Source: Allobosea sp. CRIB-10 (GTDB taxonomy: Bacteria; Pseudomonadota; Alphaproteobacteria; Rhizobiales; Beijerinckiaceae). Taken from it: a stretch of 64,000 nucleotides of DNA. The notes under the pieces were generated by a model, which saw only the letters and a list, made by a program, of their open reading frames with translations, did not search any database and was not told where the DNA came from. This document shows positions 26,393 through 34,312 of the stretch, piece after piece. A program made the translations under genes and the position numbers. Each line of letters begins with the position of its first letter. The first letter of the stretch is position 1. The DNA lies in assembly GCF_900112185.1 (NCBI RefSeq), contig NZ_FOKP01000002.1, positions 310,001-374,000 of the forward strand. Reading direction: 5' to 3'.

Positions 26393-27157
26393 TCAGGCCA
26401 TGCCGATGGTGCGCAGCAGCTCGTCGACCTGCCGCTCCCAGGCGGCGGCGAGCTCGGCGTTGCCGGTGTGGCGCAGACCGAACTTCCTCTGCGTCTCGAA
26501 ATGCGCCGAGCTGCCGCGGCCGAAGCTCGCGGCGACGCGCGGGCGCCAATAGGCGAGCGCAGCGGCGACCTGCGGCCGATTGGCTGCATCCTCAAGTAGC
26601 TTGCGCAAACCTTCCTCGCCCAGCTCGGTGTGCCGACGCTCGCGCGGCAGAATGGCGCGGAAAATCTCGGCCAGCGGCTGGTAGGAAAGCCCGGCGAATT
26701 CCTCGATCTGAATCACCACGGCCTGGCCCATCAACACGTTCATCACGACCGCGTCGAGCCAGCCCTGCAGCGGGTAGTGCAGCACGGCAAGCCGCATGTC
26801 GGCGCCGTGGCGGGCAGCACCGAGATCGCTGTCGCGAGCGACACGCTCGGCCCAAGGGTGATGATTGGCATAGCGCGAGATGTCGGCGCCGAACTCGCCC
26901 ATCACGGCGAGCACGCGCTCGGCATGGTCGAGCTTCTCAAGCACGATGCGGGAGGCGGCGATGCGCTCCTTGATGCCCGGCCCCTGGTTGATGATATCCG
27001 CGAAGCCTGCGGCACCCGCCAGCTCGCTGTCGACGAAGGTCGCCATCAGCCGCAGCAATTCGCCGCGATAGCGCGGCGGCGCGTTCTCCGGCGTGGTCAG
27101 CTTGCCGCCCTGCGCCAGATAGGCTTCGAGCGGCATGGTGTCGGTGTCACTGGTCAT
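26393..27157 (-). CDS. Additional ferritin-like protein of the PaaA/PaaC family
   Basis: 254 residues, a third member of the phenylacetic-acid catabolic ferritin-like family (PF05138) beside paaA and paaC. It keeps both diiron half-sites: Glu in TFVDSELAGAAGF with ExxH in LEKLDHAERVL, and Glu in IQIEEFAGL with ExxH-like RERRHTELGEEGL. It is neither of the two usual epoxidase subunits, being inserted between paaE and paaZ; it overlaps paaE by 11 bases and ends 46 bases before paaZ. It could replace or assist a subunit, form its own oxygenase/deoxygenase, or protect against the epoxide. Role unknown. Confidence 0.75.
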   Translation of the reverse strand: MTSDTDTMPLEAYLAQGGKLTTPENAPPRYRGELLRLMATFVDSELAGAAGFADIINQGPGIKERIAASRIVLEKLDHAERVLAVMGEFGADISRYANHHPWAERVARDSDLGAARHGADMRLAVLHYPLQGWLDAVVMNVLMGQAVVIQIEEFAGLSYQPLAEIFRAILPRERRHTELGEEGLRKLLEDAANRPQVAAALAYWRPRVAASFGRGSSAHFETQRKFGLRHTGNAELAAAWERQVDELLRTIGMA

Positions 27158-28220
27158 AGGTCACCACCACCCGGTCGGAGAGCGGATAGCACTGGCAGCT
27201 CAGCACATAGCCCTGGCGGACTTCGTAGTCTTCCAGGGCATGGTTGGTCGCCATCTCGACCTCGCCCTCGACGACCATGGCGCGGCAGGTCGAGCACACG
27301 CCCGCCTTGCAGGCATAGGGGGCATCGAGGCTGGCGCCGAGCGCGGCTTCCAGAATGGTCTGCCCGGTCTTGGCCATCTCGATCACGCGCGTCGTGCCGT
27401 CGAGCGTGATCGTCGCGGTGCAGGTCGCGGCCTTGCCGGTGTCGGCGGCCGTCCTGACGACATGTTTGCCGCGGCGCGGCGCCGAGGCAAACAGCTCGAA
27501 TTTGATCTGGTCGTCGCGCAGGCCATGCTCACGCAATGCCGCCGCGATCGCCAGCATCATCGGCTCCGGCCCGCAGATGAAGGCCATGTCGATGGCGGCG
27601 ATGTTGATCCAGCCCTTGAACAGCCTGGCGCATTTCTCGGCGTCGATGCGGCCGGAGAAGAGCTCGACCTCCTGCGCCTCGCTCTCCAGCACATGCACGA
27701 CGTTGAAGCGGCCGAGATGGGTGTTCTTGATGTCCTCCAGCTCCTCGCGGAACATGATCGAGCTGACAGAGCGGTTGCCGTAGACCAAGGTGAAACGGGA
27801 GCCCGGCTCGCGCGCCAATGTCGTCTTGATCAGCGAGAGCACCGGCGTGATGCCGCTGCCGCCGGCGAAAGCGAGATAATGCCGCTTCTCCTCCGGCTTC
27901 AGCGGCACATGGAAGGCGCCCATCGGCGGCATCGCCTCGACCACGTCGCCGGGCTTCAGCTCCTCGTTGGCCCAGGTCGAGAAGGCACCGCCATCGACGC
28001 GCTTGATGCCGACCTTGAGGATGCCCTCGTCCTTGCCGGCGCAGATCGAATAGGAGCGGCGCAATTCCTCGCCCTCGAAATCCCTGCGGAAGGTCAGGTA
28101 CTGGCCTTGCGTGAAGTCGAAGGCGGCGCGGTCCTCCGCGCGTGGCGCGAGCGTGACGACCACCGCATCGCGCGTCTCGCGGCGGATATCGGCGACCTCC
28201 AGCGGAAAGAAGCGGGCCAT
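27147..28220 (-). CDS. paaE: Phenylacetyl-CoA epoxidase reductase subunit
   Basis: 357 residues. FAD/NADPH ferredoxin-reductase module first (RRSYSICAG for FAD at about 55-63; AFAGGSGITPVLSLI for NADPH; FICGPEPMMLAI), then a plant-type [2Fe-2S] ferredoxin at about 265-357 (CKAGVCSTCRAMVVEGEVEM, with the fourth Cys in SCQCYP). It passes NADPH electrons to the PaaAC diiron centre. ATG 28220 is chosen since the N-terminus FFPLEVADIRRET matches the family and it lies seven bases after the paaD stop. Ends inside the next gene. Confidence 0.93.
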   Translation of the reverse strand: MARFFPLEVADIRRETRDAVVVTLAPRAEDRAAFDFTQGQYLTFRRDFEGEELRRSYSICAGKDEGILKVGIKRVDGGAFSTWANEELKPGDVVEAMPPMGAFHVPLKPEEKRHYLAFAGGSGITPVLSLIKTTLAREPGSRFTLVYGNRSVSSIMFREELEDIKNTHLGRFNVVHVLESEAQEVELFSGRIDAEKCARLFKGWINIAAIDMAFICGPEPMMLAIAAALREHGLRDDQIKFELFASAPRRGKHVVRTAADTGKAATCTATITLDGTTRVIEMAKTGQTILEAALGASLDAPYACKAGVCSTCRAMVVEGEVEMATNHALEDYEVRQGYVLSCQCYPLSDRVVVTYDQ

Positions 28221-28227
28221 CGGTCCC

Positions 28228-28734
28228 TCAGATGCTCTTGAAGTAGTCGAACGGTTCGAGGCAGTCGGTGCAGCGGAAATGCGCCTTGCACGGCGTCGAG
28301 CCGAACTGGCTGATGCGCTCGGTCCGCTGCGAGCCACAGCGCGGGCAGGACACCTGAAGCGGCACCAGCGCTCCGGCGCAGGCGGCGGTGCCTTCGACCG
28401 GCGGGGCGATGCCGTATTCGCGCAATTTGGCGCGGCCCTCGGCGCTGATCCAGGCGGTGGTCCAGGCCGGCGACAATTGCCGCTTGAGCCTGAGCTTCTC
28501 GATGCCGTGCTCGCGCAGGCCGCGCTCGATCTCGAAATTGATCACGCCCGTCGCCGGGCAGCCGGAATAGGTCGGGGTCACCGTCACCTCCAGCAGGTCG
28601 CCGGCGGCCCAGGCGACGTCGCGGATGATGCCGAGATCGACCAGCGAGATCACCGGGATCTCGGGATCGGGAATCTCGCCGAGCCAGGACCAGATCTCGG
28701 CGACGGCCGGGCGGGAGATGGTGGCGGCGTCCAT
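28228..28734 (-). CDS. paaD: PaaD, phenylacetyl-CoA epoxidase iron-sulfur assembly factor
   Basis: 168 residues: DUF59/MIP18 domain (IPDPEIPVISLVDLGIIRDV; PTYSGCPATGVI) plus a C-terminal zinc-ribbon-like Cys cluster (CPRCGSQRTERISQFGSTPC, then FRCTDC) typical of PaaD. It is thought to help mature the epoxidase metal centres. Lies between paaC and paaE with short gaps. Confidence 0.92.
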   Translation of the reverse strand: MDAATISRPAVAEIWSWLGEIPDPEIPVISLVDLGIIRDVAWAAGDLLEVTVTPTYSGCPATGVINFEIERGLREHGIEKLRLKRQLSPAWTTAWISAEGRAKLREYGIAPPVEGTAACAGALVPLQVSCPRCGSQRTERISQFGSTPCKAHFRCTDCLEPFDYFKSI

Positions 28735-28744
28735 CAGCGCCTCC

Positions 28745-29512
28745 TCACCAGCTGGCGCCGGGATAGGCGCGCTGCAGGAACTGCATCTCGGCGAGGATGT
28801 AGCCGAGATGCTCGGAATGGACGCCGCGGCGGCCGCCCTTCTGGGCGAAGCTCTTCTCCGGCGCCTTCAACGTCGCCTCGGCGAAGGTGCGCGTGACATG
28901 CTCCTGCCAGGCGGCCTTCAGCGATCCCGGCTCCGGCGCTAGACCGGCGGCCACCAGCTCCTCGTCGAGCGCATCGGCGAGGAACATCTCGCCGGTATAG
29001 GGCCAGAGAAAGTCCACAGCCGCCTGCATGCGGGTGTGGCTTTCCGCCGTGCCGTCGCCGAGGCGGACGACCAGATCGGCGCTGCGCTCAAGATGATAGG
29101 CGACTTCCTTGGAGGCTTTCTCGGCGATCTCGGCGATACGCTTGTCCGCCGAGCCCATCAGCGCCTTGAGCAGCGGCAGATGCCAGGCGTCGAACAGATA
29201 TTGCCGCATCAGCGTGCGGCCGAAATCGCCATTGGGCTGCTCGACCAGCAGGAGATTGCGATAGCCGGAGACGTCGCGCAGGAAGGCGATCTCGTCGGGC
29301 CTACGGCCCTTGCCCTCGGCCTCGCAGGCGAGCCCGAGCCAGAGCTGGGTCTGGCCGATCAGATCGAGCGCGGTGTTGGCGAGCGCGATGTCCTCTTCGA
29401 GGGCCGGGGCATGGCCGCACCATTCCGAATTGCGATGGCCGAGGATCAGGCAATTGTCGCCCATGCGCAGCGCGAACTCGGCGACCGCCGGCGAGAGGCC
29501 CACAGCGCTCAT
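28745..29512 (-). CDS. paaC: Phenylacetyl-CoA epoxidase structural subunit PaaC
   Basis: 255 residues, ferritin-like helical protein. Sequence landmarks: LRMGDNCLILGHRNSEWCGH near the start, ALDLIGQTQLWLGLACEAEG, EVAYHLERSADLVVRLGDGT and MQFLQRAYPGASW at the end. PaaC holds the PaaA catalytic subunit but lacks a complete diiron site of its own. ATG 29512 is used in place of the GTG three bases upstream; it overlaps the paaB stop by one base. Confidence 0.93.
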   Translation of the reverse strand: MSAVGLSPAVAEFALRMGDNCLILGHRNSEWCGHAPALEEDIALANTALDLIGQTQLWLGLACEAEGKGRRPDEIAFLRDVSGYRNLLLVEQPNGDFGRTLMRQYLFDAWHLPLLKALMGSADKRIAEIAEKASKEVAYHLERSADLVVRLGDGTAESHTRMQAAVDFLWPYTGEMFLADALDEELVAAGLAPEPGSLKAAWQEHVTRTFAEATLKAPEKSFAQKGGRRGVHSEHLGYILAEMQFLQRAYPGASW

Positions 29513-29796
29513 CACATGTGTCCCACTTCGTCCGGCACGTCGAAGAAGGTCGGGTGCCGGTAGACCTTGGCGTTGGCGGGATCGAAGAGAGGCCCCTTGT
29601 CGGAAGGCGCGCTGGCGACGATGTCGGCCGAGCGCACCACCCAGATGCTGACGCCCTCATTGCGGCGCGTATAGACGTCTCGGGCATTGAGGATCGCCAT
29701 CTCAGCGTCCGGCGCGTGCAGGCTGCCGACATGCCGGTGGTTGAGGCCGTGCTGGCCGCGGATGAAGACCTCCCAGAGGGGCCATTCGCTGGACAT
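29512..29796 (-). CDS. paaB: Phenylacetyl-CoA epoxidase subunit PaaB
   Basis: 94 residues, the normal PaaB length. Family markers: WPLWEVFIRGQHGLNHRHVG, HAPDAEMAILNARDVYTRR and GVSIWVVRSADI. A small subunit that bridges PaaAC heterodimers. ATG 29796 has AAGGAAG upstream; earlier in-frame starts would run into paaA. Confidence 0.94.
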   Translation of the reverse strand: MSSEWPLWEVFIRGQHGLNHRHVGSLHAPDAEMAILNARDVYTRRNEGVSIWVVRSADIVASAPSDKGPLFDPANAKVYRHPTFFDVPDEVGHM

Positions 29797-29824
29797 TGCT
29801 TGCTTCCTTGCGCTGCCGGCGTTG

Positions 29825-30829
29825 CTATTCGGCTGCGATACGGGCGGCCTGGCGCCGCGCCGCCTGCTTGCTCGCATGGGCGGTCAGCCCGTCGCGGAAC
29901 CAGGCACCGTCGTTCCAGGCCTTGCGGCGCGCCTCGAGTCGTTCGTGGTTGCACGGGCCTTCACCTGAGATCACCGCGAAGAACTCGGTCCAGTCCGGCT
30001 CGCCGAAATCATGACCGCCCTTTGCCTCGTTCCACTTCAGCGCGGGATCGGGGACGGTGAGGCCGAGATACTTGGCCTGCGGCACGGTCTGGTCGACGAA
30101 TTTCTGGCGCAGCTCGTCATTCGAGTTCTGCTTGATCTTCCAGGCCATCGACTGGGCCGAGTGGACCGAGGCATCGTCGGAGGGGCCGAACATCATCAGC
30201 GACGGCCACCACCAGCGATCGAGCGCGTCCTGCGCCATCGCCTTCTGCTCCGGCGTGCCCTTGCTGAGCACGGTCATGATGTCGAAGCCCTGGCGCTGGT
30301 GGAAGCTCTCCTCCTTGCAGATGCGCACCATGGCGCGGGCGTAAGGCCCGTAGGAACAGCGCTGCAACGGCACCTGGTTCATGATCGCCGCGCCATCGAC
30401 CAGCCAGCCGATCGCGCCGATATCGGCCCAGCTCAGCGTCGGATAGTTGAAGATCGAGGAGTACTTCGCCTTGCCGGAGTGGAGTTGCTCGTACATCTGG
30501 TCGCGGCTGATGCCGAGCGTCTCCGCCGCGCAGTAGAGATAGAGGCCGTGGCCGGCCTCGTCCTGGACCTTGGCGAGCAGGATCGCCTTGCGCTCAAGCG
30601 TCGGGGCGCGCGTGATCCAGTTGCCTTCCGGCAATTGGCCGACGATCTCGGAATGGGCGTGCTGGCTGATCTGGCGGATCAGCGTCTTGCGATAATCCTC
30701 CGGCATCCACTCCTTCGGCTCGATCTTCTGGCCGGCATCGATGCGCTCCTGGAAGGCGCGCTCCTGCGGCTCCATCTCGTCGAGGCTGCGGACCCGCTTC
30801 GCCTCGGTCTTGACCATCTGGGCATACAT
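29825..30829 (-). CDS. paaA: Phenylacetyl-CoA epoxidase catalytic subunit PaaA
   Basis: 334 residues. Diiron ligands lie in [30 protein letters not shown] and [14 protein letters not shown] (ExxH motifs). It epoxidises the ring of phenylacetyl-CoA with O2 and electrons from PaaE. Opens the epoxidase gene set directly after the damaged thiolase gene. The last about 15 residues ([17 protein letters not shown]) are a basic tail. Confidence 0.95.
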   Translation of the reverse strand: MYAQMVKTEAKRVRSLDEMEPQERAFQERIDAGQKIEPKEWMPEDYRKTLIRQISQHAHSEIVGQLPEGNWITRAPTLERKAILLAKVQDEAGHGLYLYCAAETLGISRDQMYEQLHSGKAKYSSIFNYPTLSWADIGAIGWLVDGAAIMNQVPLQRCSYGPYARAMVRICKEESFHQRQGFDIMTVLSKGTPEQKAMAQDALDRWWWPSLMMFGPSDDASVHSAQSMAWKIKQNSNDELRQKFVDQTVPQAKYLGLTVPDPALKWNEAKGGHDFGEPDWTEFFAVISGEGPCNHERLEARRKAWNDGAWFRDGLTAHASKQAARRQAARIAAE

Positions 30830-30857
30830 CGGCCTGCCTCCTGTTCCGGTTCGCGCG

Positions 30858-32065
<1,208 letters not shown>

Positions 32066-32100
32066 TTCTCTCCCCGAAATCCGTCGTTTCGTTTTTATCA

Positions 32101-32114
32101 ACCGACCGGTCGGT
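32101..32114. promoter_or_regulatory. PaaR-type operator upstream of the paaJABCDE operon
   Basis: ACCGACCGGTCGGT, a perfect 14-base palindrome, 36 bases before the paaJ start in an AT-rich stretch. It closely matches the site before paaG and is typical of TetR-family operators. Confidence 0.75.
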
Positions 32115-32250
32115 CATTTAATTGCACGAATTCGAGCAGAGATCAACAGGTCGAAGGAGCTGTTGCGACGGGCCTTGCTCGACCACTGCGCAGCGCGAGC
32201 CGGGCGCAGCGGAAAACGGGCGTAGTCAGATTGAAAATCGGGCAGGCACA

Positions 32251-32282
32251 GCGCCGGGCGCGTGGCCGCGTGCGCCCGGCGC
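32251..32282 (-). terminator. Hairpin ending the siderophore operon
   Basis: Perfect 11-bp stem GCGCCGGGCGC (32251-32261) / GCGCCCGGCGC (32272-32282) with a 10-base loop. On the minus strand it begins six bases after the stop codon of the permease remnant. Confidence 0.65.
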
Positions 32283-32288
32283 GCCGCA

Positions 32289-32363
32289 TCAGCTCCGCCG
32301 TCGTCTCAGCGCCCAGACCAGACAGGGCGCATCGATCAGCGAGACGAACAGGCCGACCCGCAT
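32289..32363 (-). pseudogene. C-terminal remnant of a FecCD-type siderophore ABC permease
   Basis: On the minus strand the frame ending at stop 32289-32291 reads MRVGLFVSLIDAP then CLVWALRRRRS. This matches the conserved end of FecCD/BtuC permeases (pattern PVG-x-x-x-x-L-I-G-A-P-x-F-x-x-L-L-R-R). Upstream of it (32364-32440) the frame has no permease likeness, so only about 24 residues are left. The position, directly behind the siderophore-interacting protein gene in an operon lacking permease and ATPase, and the hairpin six bases after the stop support loss of a permease gene by deletion. The match is short, so chance similarity is not excluded. Confidence 0.45.
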
Positions 32364-32440
32364 CCGTCGCTTCCTGCACGGATGCGAGCAGTCAGGCTCC
32401 GCTCTGGACGTCGTCGCGCCCCCTGCCAGAACGCATGGTG

Positions 32441-33187
32441 TCAATCATCAACGTGATCGTGGCCGCCAATGCGCCCGGGCCGCCAGTAGCCCTCCGACGC
32501 AATGGCGGTCTTCGGCATCCCGCGTTCGACCAGATGACGGCGCCAGGAGCGGACATTGCTGGTCTCGCCGACCAGATAGGCCTGGCCCTGGCCGGAAGGC
32601 AGCTGCAGCGCCCGCAAGGCCTCCAGCACCAATGGATTCGGGCCGGGCGCGATGCCATCGCGCGCCAGCCATCGACTGGTTAGCGTCGCCAAAGTCTCGA
32701 TCGGTGTTTCGTCCGAGGCCGAGGCGGTTTCGATCAGAGCGAGGACGGTCGCCGCGGCCGGCATCGTCTCAAGCATGTGGCGCAGGGCCGGCATGCCGGT
32801 CTCGTCGACGCAGAACAGATGCCAATCCGCACCCGGAGCGACGACCGTGCGACCGCGCGGGCCAAGCGCGAGCAGGGTGTCTCCAGCCTGCGCCGCCCTG
32901 GCCCAGCTCGGCGCCGGCGTCGAGCCATGCAGGACGAAATCGATGGCGAGGCGCTTCGCCTCCCGATCGAGCCAGCGGATGGTGTAGTCGCGCCGGCCGG
33001 TGCGGCCCTCCGGCAGCGGCATGCGCAGCACCAGCGCCTGGCCCGGCCGATAGTCGAGCTGGTCCAGAGCGTCGGCGGTGAAGACGACGCGGCGCAGGCG
33101 CGGCTCGACGTCGAAGGCCTCGACGACGGAGAGGTGCCACTCTTCGAGGGCAGGGCGAGATGCAGGCGCAGCAGACGCATCGGTCAT
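32441..33187 (-). CDS. Siderophore-interacting protein (ViuB/SIP family flavin reductase)
   Basis: 248 residues. FAD-binding half with RPGQALVLRMPLPEGRTGRRDYTIRW, then a C-terminal NAD-binding-like half (DETGMPALRHMLETMPAAAT; YLVGETSNVRSWRRHLVERG). SIPs reduce ferric siderophores in the cytoplasm to free the iron. Overlaps the binding-protein gene by four bases. It implies a hydroxamate or catecholate siderophore taken up whole. Confidence 0.88.
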   Translation of the reverse strand: MTDASAAPASRPALEEWHLSVVEAFDVEPRLRRVVFTADALDQLDYRPGQALVLRMPLPEGRTGRRDYTIRWLDREAKRLAIDFVLHGSTPAPSWARAAQAGDTLLALGPRGRTVVAPGADWHLFCVDETGMPALRHMLETMPAAATVLALIETASASDETPIETLATLTSRWLARDGIAPGPNPLVLEALRALQLPSGQGQAYLVGETSNVRSWRRHLVERGMPKTAIASEGYWRPGRIGGHDHVDD

Positions 33188-34293
33188 GGCAGTGAGGTCC
33201 AGTAGACGCCGTCGATCGGGAAGGGCTGGAAGCGCTGGTGCAGCTGGCGCAGCAGCCTCTCCGGGTCAAGATCGGCGAAGAGTGCGGGGTGCATCCATTT
33301 GGCAAACGCCTGCACCGCCGCGACGTTGAAGGGCGAATTGTAGAAGTGGTGCCAGACCGCATGCGCCCTGCCAAGGCGCACCGCCTCCAGCTGCGAGATG
33401 CCGGTGCGCGCCATCGAGCGCTTGAGGCTTGCCTGCGCGACCTCTGCGGAAACGCCGGCGCCGAGCGCGAGCCAAGGCTTGCTGTCGGCTGAGGCGGCGC
33501 CGCCGATCGCCGTGCCGACATAGACCTGCGGCGGATGGGCGAGAAGCCATTCAAGGCTGACGGTCCCGGCCTCGCCCGGCACCATCGCCTCGGCGACATT
33601 GAAGCCGCCCGCCGCCGTGACGAAGCGGCCGATCATGCCGCGCGTCATCGTCTCGCAGCAGCTCGCATCGAGCCCGACGCGGCTTTCGACGAAGACACCG
33701 ACAAGCGCCGGTTTCGCCTGCTTCAGCCGATCCTCGACCTCAGCCAGCGCCGCACGCCAGACCGTGAGGAATTCAGCTGCCTCCTTTTCGCGGCCGAGCA
33801 CCTCGCCGAGCAGCTCCAGCGATTTGGGCGTGTTGACCAGGGGATCGCTGCGGAAATCGATGAAGACGATCGCCGTGCCGGTCTTCTCCAGCGCGGCGAT
33901 CACTTCGCCCGACCGGGTATCCGGGCCATGACCGCCAATACCGAAGATCGCAACCTGCGGCTTCAGCGCGATCGCCTTCTCCAGGCTGAAGCTCTCCTTG
34001 GCGGCGCGGCCGATGCGGGCGATCTCGGCGATCTTCGGGAAGCGCTCGCGATAGCGGGCATAGCTTGCCGGATCGACAGCCTCGTAATCGCCCATCATCC
34101 CGACGACGCGGCCGACCGGATCGTCGCGGTCGAGGATGGCGAGAGCCGGGACATAACGGCCCTCGCCGATGATGATGCGCTCGACCTTGTCGGGAACCGT
34201 CACGGTCCTGCCGGCGAGATCGGTCACCTGCTTTGCCCCCGCCATGGCGGGGGTAAGCAGGAGAGCCAGGCTGAGCAGGGTGGTGCGCAGCAT
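33184..34293 (-). CDS. Iron-siderophore periplasmic binding protein (FecB/FepB type)
   Basis: 369 residues with a signal peptide (MLRTTLLSLALLLTPAMAGA). Type III binding-protein fold markers: VTDLAGRTVTVPDKVERIII at the mature start, KPQVAIFGIGGHGPDT and NVAEAMVPGEAGTVSLEWLLA. ATG 34293 is taken because the signal peptide begins there, although the Shine-Dalgarno is poor. It lies between the TonB receptor and SIP genes. Its partner permease and ATPase are not in the window. Confidence 0.85.
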   Translation of the reverse strand: MLRTTLLSLALLLTPAMAGAKQVTDLAGRTVTVPDKVERIIIGEGRYVPALAILDRDDPVGRVVGMMGDYEAVDPASYARYRERFPKIAEIARIGRAAKESFSLEKAIALKPQVAIFGIGGHGPDTRSGEVIAALEKTGTAIVFIDFRSDPLVNTPKSLELLGEVLGREKEAAEFLTVWRAALAEVEDRLKQAKPALVGVFVESRVGLDASCCETMTRGMIGRFVTAAGGFNVAEAMVPGEAGTVSLEWLLAHPPQVYVGTAIGGAASADSKPWLALGAGVSAEVAQASLKRSMARTGISQLEAVRLGRAHAVWHHFYNSPFNVAAVQAFAKWMHPALFADLDPERLLRQLHQRFQPFPIDGVYWTSLP

Positions 34294-34312
34294 CGCGTTC
34301 ACGTCCGGCGCA

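Larger units (their letters stand above)
32066..32440. other. Intergenic region between paaJ and the siderophore operon
   Basis: 375 bases with no intact gene. It holds, from left to right, the PaaR-type palindrome (32101-32114) in the paaJ promoter region, a strong GC hairpin (32251-32282) and a likely permease gene remnant (32289-32363). The longer open frames here show no family likeness. Confidence 0.6.

Noticed and set aside
32143..32379. A 78-codon minus-strand frame over the permease remnant
   Set aside because: It is in a different frame from the FecCD-like end and has no likeness of its own.
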